Below are positions 16,681 through 25,769 of a stretch of DNA of 55,146 bases, one piece after another. The translations under genes were made by a program, and so were the position numbers. The stretch comes from Candidatus Amphrikana amoebophyrae (GTDB taxonomy: Bacteria; Chlamydiota; Chlamydiia; Chlamydiales; JACRBE01), in contig JAUHQG010000009.1 in the NCBI GenBank assembly GCA_030408475.1, forward strand, positions 1-55,146, read 5' to 3'. The notes beneath the pieces were generated by a model. The model saw only the letters and a list, made by a program, of their open reading frames with translations, was not told where the DNA came from and did no database searches. Each line of letters begins with the position of its first letter. Position 1 is the stretch's first letter.

Positions 16681-17920
16681 CTTCTTCGGTGACAATGATC
16701 TGGTTTCCTTTAAGTTCAAATGATAGTTCCAACAGTTTATCATTTGGCTTAAATAGTTGGAATCTATTCATGTAATTTCTGAACCTATTTCGTAAATATT
16801 TTTGTCTCAGCTCTGGTTGAAGCTCTCTAATTTCCTTATCTGAGACATCAGATAAGACGTGGCTTACGTATCGGTCCTCTAATTCTTTAGGATTGATAAA
16901 TTGAATGCTCCAATCGAGATAAGAGCCGTTCATTGGAGGGTAAATGACAACAATTTCCATCATGTCTTTAACGATTTGGATAAAAACGTCATTGGCTCCT
17001 TTAGAAAAAAGAGGTATATTTAATAATGGATTGCCTTTATCAGACTCACAAACAGCTGAACCTTTAAATGTTACGTTTTTAAAATTCAATGTATTGCTGT
17101 GTTCAGGAGCAGCAAAAATAGAAAGAGGGATGGTGTTTCGAACGGGTAGTATTTCAGAGCGGATGAAGTCTATGCGTAAATATTTGGCATCGGGGTCATC
17201 AATAGTAATATTTTTTTCAGAAATAGTGGGAAGGTATATTTTTTTCCACTGATCTGGGACAAAAAAGCTGACAACATCATTAGTTTTGCTTTTAATTGTA
17301 CTAGACTGGTTATCTAATTCAGCTTTAGAAATATCATTTAAATTAAAAGTAAGTTTTACCCCTCGATTTTTGAGTTTTGAAACAGTAGATTCAGGTCCAC
17401 TTACGGTTAAATAGAGTTGATATGGCCAAACATCCAAGAATCGGTATCCTCGCGGAGCTTCTCCAATGGGTTGGGTAATAAAGATAGGAACTCGCATTTG
17501 AGCGAGCGGGGACATTTTAACAATGTAATTCTTTAATGATATTTTCGATATCCCTTTTTGTAAATTGATGTCGGGATTCATCGAGACGAGATTATATTTA
17601 TTAATAGTTGCAACCCATTCATTCTTAGTATGTGTAGAGGCGTTGATAACAACCTCTAAGTCATTAGAAGAGATCCGTTCAAGGACTGTTTTTTTACCTG
17701 TGAGTGTTAGTGTTATCTTTTTACTCATGATATCATTGGACTGCATCCCTTCTATCGTTTTACCTTCAGGGATATTGACAATACGAACATTAACATTGCT
17801 AAAAGTACGAACAGTAGTGAGGGTGTTATCTACAACGAACCAAATGATGACAGCCAAGATTAAAGCGATCAGTTTACGAGGCCAGTTGTGGAAAAAGAAA
17901 TTTTTAACAAAAGAAATCAT
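16670..17920 (-). CDS. ybbR: YbbR-domain protein (CdaR-like regulator of diadenylate cyclase)
   Basis: An N-terminal membrane anchor (LIALILAVIIWFVVDNTL, residues about 15-33) is followed by repeated beta-rich YbbR domains, seen in TVRTFSNVNVRIVNIPEG, in ITLTLTGKKTVLERIS and again near YQLYLTVSGPESTVSKL. In Firmicutes YbbR/CdaR binds and regulates the cyclase CdaA from outside the membrane; the 4-bp ATGA overlap with cdaA here supports the same partnership. The C-terminal half (residues about 230-416) is not recognisable as YbbR and may be chlamydia-specific. Confidence 0.85.
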   Translation of the reverse strand: MISFVKNFFFHNWPRKLIALILAVIIWFVVDNTLTTVRTFSNVNVRIVNIPEGKTIEGMQSNDIMSKKITLTLTGKKTVLERISSNDLEVVINASTHTKNEWVATINKYNLVSMNPDINLQKGISKISLKNYIVKMSPLAQMRVPIFITQPIGEAPRGYRFLDVWPYQLYLTVSGPESTVSKLKNRGVKLTFNLNDISKAELDNQSSTIKSKTNDVVSFFVPDQWKKIYLPTISEKNITIDDPDAKYLRIDFIRSEILPVRNTIPLSIFAAPEHSNTLNFKNVTFKGSAVCESDKGNPLLNIPLFSKGANDVFIQIVKDMMEIVVIYPPMNGSYLDWSIQFINPKELEDRYVSHVLSDVSDKEIRELQPELRQKYLRNRFRNYMNRFQLFKPNDKLLELSFELKGNQIIVTEEDEL

Positions 17921-18717
17921 TTTCTAAACCAACTAGTAAGTTTTAGGCGTTTTTTCTTAGTTTTTTGCGGTGATGGGCTAAACACGCTTCGTAAAATCCC
18001 TTTAAACCGATCAATTTTAATCCCTCTTGTCATCATGCCATCTCTAGCAATGGATACTTTTCCGGTTTCTTCAGAGACAACAATGATAAGAGCATCTGAA
18101 ACTTGGCTAATTCCAAGTCCAGCTCTGTGGCGAGTTCCCATTGATTTTGAGAGGTGAGGGGTGCTTTCGGCAAGGGGTAAAATAACGGAGGCAGCATTAA
18201 TAATGTTGTTGCTGATAATAACGGCACCGTCATGCAGGGGCGTAGTAGTCATGAAGATTGATTCGAGGAGTTCGGAAGAGAAGCGAGCTTCTAAAAGGAC
18301 AGATTTATTTGAATATTCATCGAGACTATCTTCATTTTCAACAACGACAAGAGCTCCAATATTTTTATCAGCTAAACGGTATGTCGAATGTGCAAGGTTT
18401 TCTAAGAAAACATCAAATTCAGAAATTTCTCGAGATCTTCGCCCTTTTAAACTCAATTTTGAAAGGGCAACTCGGAGTTCAGGCTGGAAAATAATCAAGA
18501 TTCCGATGACGGCAACATTGGCCATCAAAAGCATAATCTTATGTAAAATAGGGAAATTCAGAAGAGATGAGAGGGCAAAAATAAAGAGGAAAGCAAGCAA
18601 TCCTAACATTAAATCCATAGAGCGAGTGTTCCAGAAAAACGACAGCAGGTAGTTGAGCATGATTGTAATGATCAATACCTCAATAACCGGTGTAATCGCG
18701 TAGTAAAACTGGAGCAT
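17917..18717 (-). CDS. cdaA: Diadenylate cyclase CdaA (c-di-AMP synthase)
   Basis: CdaA joins two ATP molecules into cyclic di-AMP. Three hydrophobic helices (residues about 7-28, 37-54, 58-77) anchor the protein and a DAC domain follows. The catalytic motifs are intact: DGA at residues 163-165 (PLHDGAVIIS) and RHR at 196-198 (MGTRHRAGLG). Length 266 fits CdaA. It is the first gene of the cdaA-ybbR-GT-lpxL-rsmE operon and is divergent from cydA. c-di-AMP controls potassium/osmotic balance in many bacteria and induces interferon in host cells; the latter has been reported for Chlamydia. Confidence 0.94.
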   Translation of the reverse strand: MLQFYYAITPVIEVLIITIMLNYLLSFFWNTRSMDLMLGLLAFLFIFALSSLLNFPILHKIMLLMANVAVIGILIIFQPELRVALSKLSLKGRRSREISEFDVFLENLAHSTYRLADKNIGALVVVENEDSLDEYSNKSVLLEARFSSELLESIFMTTTPLHDGAVIISNNIINAASVILPLAESTPHLSKSMGTRHRAGLGISQVSDALIIVVSEETGKVSIARDGMMTRGIKIDRFKGILRSVFSPSPQKTKKKRLKLTSWFRK

Positions 18718-18821
18718 GAAATGGGTGTCTCTTTAAAAGCTCTTCATAAGCTTTCATTTTGGCTCAAATCAAAGCAAATTGCAATGAAGAAAAGAAAAAA
18801 CTTCAATATAAGAGACAATAT

Positions 18822-18850
18822 TTGACAAAAAGCTCTTATCCGTAGGATAA
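18822..18850 (+). promoter_or_regulatory. Candidate cydA promoter with a palindromic operator
   Basis: TTGACA (18822-18827) is a perfect -35 box, followed after 15 bp by TAGGAT (18843-18848). Overlapping the -10 region is the perfect dyad TTATCCGTAGGATAA (18836-18850). It could be a repressor site for the cytochrome bd operon or a small hairpin in the leader. Spacing of 15 bp is suboptimal; TATACT at 18865-18870 is an alternative -10. Confidence 0.35.
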
Positions 18851-18889
18851 AGGGCTGGTTTACATATACTAAATTTTCGAGTCTCACTT

Positions 18890-20266
18890 ATGGATGTTGT
18901 GTTTTTATCTCGCATACAATTTGCACTAAATATTACCTTTCACTATTTATTCCCACCTATGAGCATTGGATTAGGTTTGATGTTGATTGTAATGGAAGGG
19001 ATGTACATGAAAACAAAAAATGTTTTCTATCGTCAATTAACCCAATTTTGGACAAAGATTTTTGCTTTGTTTTTTGCAGTAGGGGTTGCAACAGGATTTG
19101 TTCAAGTGTTTGCATTTGGAAATAACTGGGCTCATTTTTCTAAATATGTGGGCGACGTTTTTGGTACTTTACTTGCTGCAGAAGGGATATTCGCCTTTTT
19201 CTTAGAGGCAGGGTTTTTAGGAATTATGCTGTTTGGGTGGGATCGAGTTAAGCCGCGAATTCACTACATGTCAACTATATTAGTTGTCTCGGGGGCTCAT
19301 TTTAGTGCGGTTTGGATTATACTAGCTAATTCTTGGATGCAAACTCCTGCAGGATATAAAATTGTAGGGGAAGGAGAGCATTCACATGCTGTAGTCACTA
19401 ATATTCTTGATGTTTATTTTACGCCATCATCTATGGATCGATTGGTTCATGTTTTAATAGGGGCTTGGATCACGGGCGCATTTTTGCTTATAAGCGTTGG
19501 CGCTTACTATTTATTAAAAAACAAAGCGAGACCTTTTGCTCTTAGTTCAATAAAAATGGGGCTTATCACAGGAGTGATTGCTTTAGCATTGCAAGGGTGG
19601 TCAGCTGATTCATCAGCAAGGGGAGTGAGTATAAATCAGCCTATAAAGCTAGCTGCGATGGAAGGGGTGTACGAAACAGTTGAATCTACGCCAATGGTTT
19701 TGTTAGGGTTTCCTGATCCGAAAGCAGAAAAAGTGGTGGGTTTGAAAGTGCCTGGCTTACTTAGTTTTCTCACTTTTCGTAATTTTAAAACTCCTGTTAA
19801 AGGGTTAAAAGAATTTCCGAAATCAAATTGGCCTAATGTCCCCTGGGTTTTTCAAAGTTATCACTTTATGATATACATGTGGGTAGTGATGATTATTGTG
19901 GCTCTATTAGGTTTTATCTTTTGGATTCGCAATACTTTAGAGAATAAACGGTGGCTTTTATGGGTAATGACTTTTTCTAGTGTTTGTCCATTTTTAGCTA
20001 ATACTGCTGGTTGGTTTACAGCCGAAATTGGTCGACAGCCATGGGTTGTTTATAATTTACTTAGGACATCAGATGGTGTATCAAAATCGATTGTAGCCTC
20101 TCAAGTGATGGGATCAATTATGATGTTTATAGTCTTGTACATTATGATTTTTTGTATGTTCATATTTTTATTAAACCGAAAAATTAAACATGGGCCAGAA
20201 GGAGAAGGGGATAGCGACGACTCTCTCTTTACAGAATTGCCAAGAATCATCAAGGAGAAAAAGTAA
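18890..20266 (+). CDS. cydA: Cytochrome bd ubiquinol oxidase subunit I
   Basis: CydA carries hemes b558, b595 and d and oxidises quinol while reducing oxygen with high affinity, without pumping protons. The 458-aa sequence has the expected membrane helices. It starts with the conserved RIQFALNITFHYLFPPMSIG (heme-ligand His near residue 19) and has the C-terminal GWFTAEIGRQPWVVYNLLRT signature. Length corresponds to the short-Q-loop type. The stop TAA overlaps the ATG of cydB (TAATG at 20264), implying translational coupling. In Chlamydia cydAB likewise lies beside the cdaA/ybbR genes. Confidence 0.96.
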   Translation: MDVVFLSRIQFALNITFHYLFPPMSIGLGLMLIVMEGMYMKTKNVFYRQLTQFWTKIFALFFAVGVATGFVQVFAFGNNWAHFSKYVGDVFGTLLAAEGIFAFFLEAGFLGIMLFGWDRVKPRIHYMSTILVVSGAHFSAVWIILANSWMQTPAGYKIVGEGEHSHAVVTNILDVYFTPSSMDRLVHVLIGAWITGAFLLISVGAYYLLKNKARPFALSSIKMGLITGVIALALQGWSADSSARGVSINQPIKLAAMEGVYETVESTPMVLLGFPDPKAEKVVGLKVPGLLSFLTFRNFKTPVKGLKEFPKSNWPNVPWVFQSYHFMIYMWVVMIIVALLGFIFWIRNTLENKRWLLWVMTFSSVCPFLANTAGWFTAEIGRQPWVVYNLLRTSDGVSKSIVASQVMGSIMMFIVLYIMIFCMFIFLLNRKIKHGPEGEGDSDDSLFTELPRIIKEKK

Positions 20267-21291
20267 TGGAAATAGAAGTTATGCAACTTTTGTGGTATTT
20301 AGTTTTGTGTGCCGCAGTAATATTTTATACGATGTTAGATGGATTTGATTTAGGGGTGGGAGCTCTTCATTTATTCGCTAAGTCAGATACAGATAGAAGG
20401 GTTTTTCTCAATTCGATAGGCCCCATTTGGGATGGAAACGAAGTTTGGTTGATTATTATTGGCGGAGCGCTTTTTGCTGGATTTCCACCTGCGTATGCTA
20501 CAATTTTTTCCTCGTTTTACACTTTACTCATGATATTTTTAGCAGGGATTATTTTTAGAGCCGTTGCTATTGAATTTCGTTCTAAACATGAGTCTTTTAG
20601 ATGGAGACAGAGCTGGGATATTATTTTTTCACTAGGATCTGTTATTATAGCTTGGGGCGTTGGAGTTGTGCTGGGCAATCTTATATTAGGAATTCCGATT
20701 GATCAAAATGGAGTTTTTAAAGGGACGTTTTGGGGAATGCTCAACTTATACTCTGTTTTAGTTGGGTTCTTGGGGCTTTCTCTATTTATGCTTCATGGTC
20801 AAATCTTCTTGTTGATGAAAACAGAGGGTGATTTACATGATAGAATTCGCAAGTGGATCAAGCCACTTATGACTTTTTTTATTGTTATGTTTGTGGTGGT
20901 TTCATTAGACACTTATCATACTGCTCCACATATGAGAGAGAGGTTTTCTGAGCTTCCATGGTTATCAATCGTTCCTTTGTGCATGATATTTTTCATCATC
21001 ATGATCCCTGTTATGGTAAAAAAGGGAAATGATGGATTTGGATTTATTTTTTCATCCTTAGTGATTATATCGCTATTTACCCTTTATGGAATTGGAATGT
21101 TTCCTGCGATTGTGCCATCGACAATTAATCCTGAATATACTTTAACGCTTTACAATTCATCTTCGGCGTATAAAACTTTGGAAGTGATATTGATTATAGC
21201 TTGCATTGGAGTGCCGATGGTGTTGATGTATGGGTTTTTTATCTACCACATCTTCAGAGGAAAAGTAAAAATCGACAAAATGAGCTACTGA
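20266..21291 (+). CDS. cydB: Cytochrome bd ubiquinol oxidase subunit II
   Basis: CydB is the membrane partner of CydA. Seen features are the conserved start WYLVLCAAVIFYTMLDGFDL, then GPIWDGNEVWLI, and about eight hydrophobic helices over 341 aa, normal for the family. The ATG at 20266 shares a base with the cydA stop. An inverted repeat at the 3' end probably terminates the operon. Confidence 0.95.
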   Translation: MEIEVMQLLWYLVLCAAVIFYTMLDGFDLGVGALHLFAKSDTDRRVFLNSIGPIWDGNEVWLIIIGGALFAGFPPAYATIFSSFYTLLMIFLAGIIFRAVAIEFRSKHESFRWRQSWDIIFSLGSVIIAWGVGVVLGNLILGIPIDQNGVFKGTFWGMLNLYSVLVGFLGLSLFMLHGQIFLLMKTEGDLHDRIRKWIKPLMTFFIVMFVVVSLDTYHTAPHMRERFSELPWLSIVPLCMIFFIIMIPVMVKKGNDGFGFIFSSLVIISLFTLYGIGMFPAIVPSTINPEYTLTLYNSSSAYKTLEVILIIACIGVPMVLMYGFFIYHIFRGKVKIDKMSY

Positions 21292-21327
21292 TTGAGCATC
21301 AAAAATACGCCACTTAACCAGTAGCTC
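21282..21327 (+). terminator. Terminator-like inverted repeat after cydB
   Basis: GAGCTACTG (21282-21290, overlapping the last cydB codons) pairs with CAGTAGCTC (21319-21327) and is followed by TTTGTTT. The 28-nt loop makes it a modest candidate. Confidence 0.4.
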
Positions 21328-21429
21328 TTTGTTTGATCCTAGACCCAAATAATAAACGTAACGTAAGGGCGCAGCTGACGTATAACACTTTTTGCATTTT
21401 ACAATAACTGGTGGTGGTTGATCAGTAGG

Positions 21430-22269
21430 CTAGCGTAGCTTGCCAGACCAGGCAAGTTTAGTTCGTAAAGTGGTATAAAAATCACGCCTTTTTAAATTCA
21501 CTAATTTGAAATTCTTGTTTGATCTCTCAATCGTTACTGTTTCATTAGTCGCCAGCTCAATTCGGGCTAGTCCATCTGAGATCACTTCGATAGGTTCTGC
21601 GTGACTTTGGTATTTAATCTCAATTTTAGACTCCGATGAAAGAACAAGAGGTCGATTTGAAATTGTATGAGGACTAATTGGTGTTAAAACAATAGCCTCT
21701 AATCCCGGCGTTAAAATGGGGCCGCCAGCTGCAAGTGAATATGCAGTGGAGCCATTGGGCGTAGCTAAAATCATCCCATCAGCTTCAAAAGTATTTAAAT
21801 AGAGACCGTCAACATGGATGTTCATTTCAACTAATGAAGGATTGCGAGCTCTATGAATAACAAAATCATTGATTGCGTAGTGAGTTTGCCCTTTGCAAGT
21901 CCCTTTTAAAATAAGCCTTTTTTCAATCACATATTCGCCATTGAGTAGGTCTTCTAGGCTGTTTTCAATGTCAGATACAGGTATGTCTGCCATAAATCCT
22001 AAATGGCCAATATTGATTCCTAATATAGGAATGTCAGATTCAAGATGATCGTGCGCATAAGCTAGTATCGTTCCATCTCCACCTAAAGATATAAGGAAAT
22101 CAAGATCTTGCTTATTGGGCGATGACATAGGATTCAACCCAAAAGTATCACTATGTTCTTCTTCTACAAATAGAGTGACATTGCGTTTTTTTAAGAAATC
22201 CACGATGGTTTCTACAATAGAGTGAGCCTCTTTTTGCACAGCATAAGAGACCAAAAGGGCGATATTCAT
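21430..22269 (-). CDS. nadK: NAD kinase
   Basis: NadK phosphorylates NAD to NADP using ATP or polyphosphate. The nucleotide-binding LISLGGDGTILAYA (GGDGT motif), GINIGHLGFMADI and the NGSTAYSLAAGGPI motif are clear. Length 279 aa is normal. ATG 22269 overlaps the dxs stop as TAATG; an in-frame ATG three codons earlier is less likely. It is the last gene of the xseA-xseB-dxs-nadK operon, which supplies NADPH-producing capacity next to an NADPH-demanding isoprenoid pathway, though that link is only contextual. Confidence 0.95.
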   Translation of the reverse strand: MNIALLVSYAVQKEAHSIVETIVDFLKKRNVTLFVEEEHSDTFGLNPMSSPNKQDLDFLISLGGDGTILAYAHDHLESDIPILGINIGHLGFMADIPVSDIENSLEDLLNGEYVIEKRLILKGTCKGQTHYAINDFVIHRARNPSLVEMNIHVDGLYLNTFEADGMILATPNGSTAYSLAAGGPILTPGLEAIVLTPISPHTISNRPLVLSSESKIEIKYQSHAEPIEVISDGLARIELATNETVTIERSNKNFKLVNLKRRDFYTTLRTKLAWSGKLR

Positions 22270-24158
22270 TAGACACAAACCGAAAGTTTACTTTTTATTT
22301 CTAGAGTTTCACAAATCTGTGGCGCTGTCAAGCCCAACTTTTCACTTAAATAAGAATGTGATCCATGCTGTATAAATTCATCTGCTACTCCAAAGTTGGC
22401 TACTTCAAGGTGATGGAGTCCATTTTGTAAAATAAAGTCGTTTATTATAGATCCAAGTCCACCTTTTATTGAGTGCTCTTCTATTGTAATGACTAATTTA
22501 TGAGTGGCAAATGTTTGCAGTAGTAGTTCTTTATCAAGCGGTTTTACAAATATGGGGTCAATAAGGGTGGGGTTATACCCTTTCTCTTTTAAGAGAAGTC
22601 TCAATTCATCTCCCACTTTTGACATATGTCCTAATGTAATAATACAAATCTCATCGCCATCATGTAGTAACTCTGCTTTACCCAATTCAATTGTTTTCAT
22701 TACATTGTCACTTGGGGCATTGGTGGGAAGATTAGGATAGCGAATGGCTGTAGGTCTTTTCCAGTCAAAACATACATTGAGTAACTCTTTAAGGAGTTGG
22801 CCATTTCTTGGTTGAGCTATCACCATATTGGGCATTTCATTTAAAAATCCAATGTCATAAATTCCGTTATGAGTAATCCCATCACCTCCAGCGAGCCCGC
22901 CTCTGTCTATAGCTAAAACAACAGGGATTTCTTGAATGCAAATGTCGTGATATAAATTATCTAATCCTCTTTGTAAAAAGGTGGAATATATACTCACCAT
23001 TACGTTGTGATTGCCATCTCTAGCAATTCCAGCAGCGTATGTGAGGCTATGGCCTTCAGCTATACCTACATCTATACAACGATTCGGCATATTGATCATT
23101 AATTCAGATAGGCAAGATCCAGCAGGCATTGCAGGGGTTACAACGACAAAAGAGGGGTCTTTTTTTGCCAGTTTAGCAATTTCTTTCCCAAATATTTTAG
23201 GGAAGGTAGGTTTCACTTCTTTAGCTTTATGCATCAAGCAAGTCACTTTATCAAATGGCTTAACGCCGTGATAAGAAACAGGGTTAGCCGCGGCCATTTC
23301 CATTCCATGACCTTTTACAGTTTTCAAATGGAGTATAACCGGTCTGGGTGAGTTTTTCACTGCTTCTAAAGTTTCAATTACTTTACCTAAATTGTGGCCA
23401 TCGATTGGGCCTACATAGGCCATGTGAAACTGTTCAAAAAAGGTGGCGCCACTTACTAAATTTTTAAGAGATCGTTTTAATTTACCGCCGCTATCAGCTA
23501 AATAGTCTCCAAATGAGGGGATTTTTGAGAGGGCCTCACCAAACTCATGGCAAAATTTGTTAGAAGCGGGTGAGTTAATCATTTTTCCTAATATTTGAGT
23601 GATCGCGCCTACGTTTTTAGCAATAGACATTTCATTGTCATTAAGTATAACGATAAAATTTTTCAAATCTTTCGGTATATTATTGAACGCTTCATATAAA
23701 AGGCCGCATGTCAAAGTGGCGTCGCCAATAAGTGGGAGTATGTGGTGGTCATTCCCTTTTAGATCGCGAGATTTAGCTAATCCTAAACTTTGAGAAAAAG
23801 CGGCACCTGCGTGTCCTGTATAAAAAGGGTCATGTTCAGACTCTTTGGGATGACAAAATCCAGATAACCCTTCTGATTGTCTCACAGTTTCAAATCGATT
23901 ATTTCTACCTGTAAGCAGTTTGTGGGTGTAACATTGATGGCCCACATCAAAAACAAAGCGATCTTTAGGTGAGTTGAACACTTTGTGCATAGCAATAGTA
24001 AGCTCAATCGATCCTAAGTTAGAGGCTAAATGGCCGCCATTAATGGCCATTACGTCAATAATTCGAGCCTTACACTCTTTCGCAAGAGATTCCAACTCAC
24101 TTAGGCTTAAGTGTTTAATGTCATCTGGTGATGAAATAGAGTCTAAAAAGTTGGTCAT
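22269..24158 (-). CDS. dxs: 1-deoxy-D-xylulose-5-phosphate synthase
   Basis: Dxs condenses pyruvate and glyceraldehyde-3-phosphate, with thiamine diphosphate, in the first step of the methylerythritol-phosphate isoprenoid pathway. The sequence has GGHLASNLGSIELTIAMHKV, DVGHQCYTHKLLTGR, the ThDP-binding GDATLTCGLLYEAFNN...N region and GPIDGHNLGKVIETL, followed by the transketolase-type DVGIAEGHSLTYAAGIA. Length 629 aa is normal. The start overlaps the xseB stop by 4 nt (ATGA). This order, xseA-xseB-dxs, is the chlamydial one as I remember it. Confidence 0.96.
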   Translation of the reverse strand: MTNFLDSISSPDDIKHLSLSELESLAKECKARIIDVMAINGGHLASNLGSIELTIAMHKVFNSPKDRFVFDVGHQCYTHKLLTGRNNRFETVRQSEGLSGFCHPKESEHDPFYTGHAGAAFSQSLGLAKSRDLKGNDHHILPLIGDATLTCGLLYEAFNNIPKDLKNFIVILNDNEMSIAKNVGAITQILGKMINSPASNKFCHEFGEALSKIPSFGDYLADSGGKLKRSLKNLVSGATFFEQFHMAYVGPIDGHNLGKVIETLEAVKNSPRPVILHLKTVKGHGMEMAAANPVSYHGVKPFDKVTCLMHKAKEVKPTFPKIFGKEIAKLAKKDPSFVVVTPAMPAGSCLSELMINMPNRCIDVGIAEGHSLTYAAGIARDGNHNVMVSIYSTFLQRGLDNLYHDICIQEIPVVLAIDRGGLAGGDGITHNGIYDIGFLNEMPNMVIAQPRNGQLLKELLNVCFDWKRPTAIRYPNLPTNAPSDNVMKTIELGKAELLHDGDEICIITLGHMSKVGDELRLLLKEKGYNPTLIDPIFVKPLDKELLLQTFATHKLVITIEEHSIKGGLGSIINDFILQNGLHHLEVANFGVADEFIQHGSHSYLSEKLGLTAPQICETLEIKSKLSVCV

Positions 24159-24418
24159 GATCCCATATGTGTGAAGGGGGCAGTTTGAGGCTGGCCCGAG
24201 TTAGAAGTTTCAACATTACCATTTCTATCTTTGATGAGCACTTCAATTTTTTGTTTAGCGCCTTGCAGTTTTTCGCCACATCCACGAATTAAGCTATCGG
24301 CTTCTTCAAATAGTTTTAAAGATTCTTCGAGTGCAATTTCAGAACTATTCATTTTAGCTAAAATTTGCTCTAACCGTTCATAGGCTGTTTCAAATGATGT
24401 GTTGCTTTTGTCGCTCAT
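24155..24418 (-). CDS. xseB: Exodeoxyribonuclease VII small subunit
   Basis: An 87-aa protein with the family core FETAYERLEQILAKMNS followed by ALEESLKLFEEADSLI, a helical hairpin that packs on XseA. It overlaps xseA and dxs by 4 nt each (ATGA). ExoVII degrades single-stranded DNA into large and then small oligonucleotides. Confidence 0.92.
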   Translation of the reverse strand: MSDKSNTSFETAYERLEQILAKMNSSEIALEESLKLFEEADSLIRGCGEKLQGAKQKIEVLIKDRNGNVETSNSGQPQTAPFTHMGS

Positions 24419-25692
24419 TTTACCTCAGTATTAATTTGACCGTCGTGCAAAAGGAGACGAATCTCATCTTTTGACTTCACTTGTTTAGATGAAATAATAA
24501 CGGAATCTGTGTTTTGTGCAAAGGGAATGCAGTAACCTTGCTTCAAAAGTTTTTTAGGATTAATCGAGTTGCATAAATTGGCCATTGTTTCTAATTTTTT
24601 AGCTTCTCTATCCAGCTTACTCATTATGATATAATCAAGCTGCTTGACAAAGTTTTGGCACCTTTCCATGTGAAACTTTAATTTTTGAATAGGGTTAGCC
24701 GCTTCTTTTTGCCTTCTGAGTCCGTCAAGACGAATTCCTTTTTCTCGTACTATTTGCCAAATCGTAGAGTCGAGAGATTCGTTCATATCATCGAGTTTTT
24801 GCATATTGGTTCGAAGGGAATCGTGGACTAATTTAAGCATTGACTGTCCATAAAACATAAGTTTTTCAAATAGAGCTTGTTTCTCTTTTACAGCGATTTC
24901 AGCAGCGGCAGAAGGGGTGGGGGCTCTCACATCAGCCACAAAATCAGAAATGGAAAAATCGGTTTCATGCCCAACCGCTGAAATAATAGGTATATGACTT
25001 TTATGAATCGCTTCAGCAACACATCTTTCATTAAAGGGCATTAAATCCTCAAGCGATCCTCCACCTCGTCCAATAATTATTATATCGGCTAAATCGTACT
25101 CGTTCATTTCAGTAATTGCTTTGGCAATTTCAACCGCAGCTCCTTCGCCTTGTACTTTGACTGGGTTTAAGATAAGTTGAAAACCAGAAAACCTACGATT
25201 TAAAACGTGTATGATATCTTGAATAACACTGCCACTTGGACTGGTAACAACTCCAATTCGACTAGGAAAGTGGGGTAGAGCTTTTTTAATGAAGGGGTCA
25301 CACCATCCAAGCGCTTCAAGTTCTTTTTTTAACTCATGAATTTTAAGTAGTAAGTCGCCAACGCCTGCTGCTTTTGCTCTTTTAACCACAATTTGATAAG
25401 TGCCGCGAGGCTCATATAAGGAGATGTCGCCTTCAATGACGACTTTATCGCCAGGTTTGATTTGAATAGGGGATCCAGCTCGAAACCCTTTGAAAAAAAC
25501 GCAAGAAATTTGGCTCTTAGCATCTTTTAGGGAGAAATATTCGTGTCCAGAGGCTTGTAGGCGGTAGTTAGTGACTTCACCTTCTACTGTGATCTCTCCA
25601 AACCCGGGCTCAATAGCAAGTTTTATTGCATGATTGAGAGCGGAGACGCTCATAATTTTTGAATCAACTTTTGTCATAACAACATTAAACAA
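24415..25692 (-). CDS. xseA: Exodeoxyribonuclease VII large subunit
   Basis: The N-terminal OB-fold is seen in GEITVEGEVTNYRLQASGH and YFSLKDAKSQISCVFFKG; the catalytic domain has RIGVVTSPSGSVIQDI and IIIGRGGGSLEDL, then HETDFSISDFVADVRAPTPS. A coiled-coil region follows (about 280-370) and a short C-terminal domain. Length 425 aa is normal. The start could be 25692 or the internal ATG at 25677; the latter gives a more usual N-terminus. It is the first gene of xseA-xseB-dxs-nadK, divergent from tpiA. Confidence 0.95.
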   Translation of the reverse strand: MFNVVMTKVDSKIMSVSALNHAIKLAIEPGFGEITVEGEVTNYRLQASGHEYFSLKDAKSQISCVFFKGFRAGSPIQIKPGDKVVIEGDISLYEPRGTYQIVVKRAKAAGVGDLLLKIHELKKELEALGWCDPFIKKALPHFPSRIGVVTSPSGSVIQDIIHVLNRRFSGFQLILNPVKVQGEGAAVEIAKAITEMNEYDLADIIIIGRGGGSLEDLMPFNERCVAEAIHKSHIPIISAVGHETDFSISDFVADVRAPTPSAAAEIAVKEKQALFEKLMFYGQSMLKLVHDSLRTNMQKLDDMNESLDSTIWQIVREKGIRLDGLRRQKEAANPIQKLKFHMERCQNFVKQLDYIIMSKLDREAKKLETMANLCNSINPKKLLKQGYCIPFAQNTDSVIISSKQVKSKDEIRLLLHDGQINTEVK

Positions 25693-25706
25693 GAAATTCG
25701 ATAAAA

Positions 25707-25735
25707 TTGATATATGAAAAAATTGTTTCTATGCT
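25707..25735 (+). promoter_or_regulatory. Candidate tpiA promoter
   Basis: TTGATA (25707-25712), a 17-bp spacer and TATGCT (25730-25735) lie in the gap between the divergent xseA and tpiA genes. AGGGT/ACCCT just downstream (25736-25755) could form a small leader hairpin. Confidence 0.5.
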
Positions 25736-25769
25736 AGGGTGGCATTCGTAACCCTAATTGGAGCTTAAG

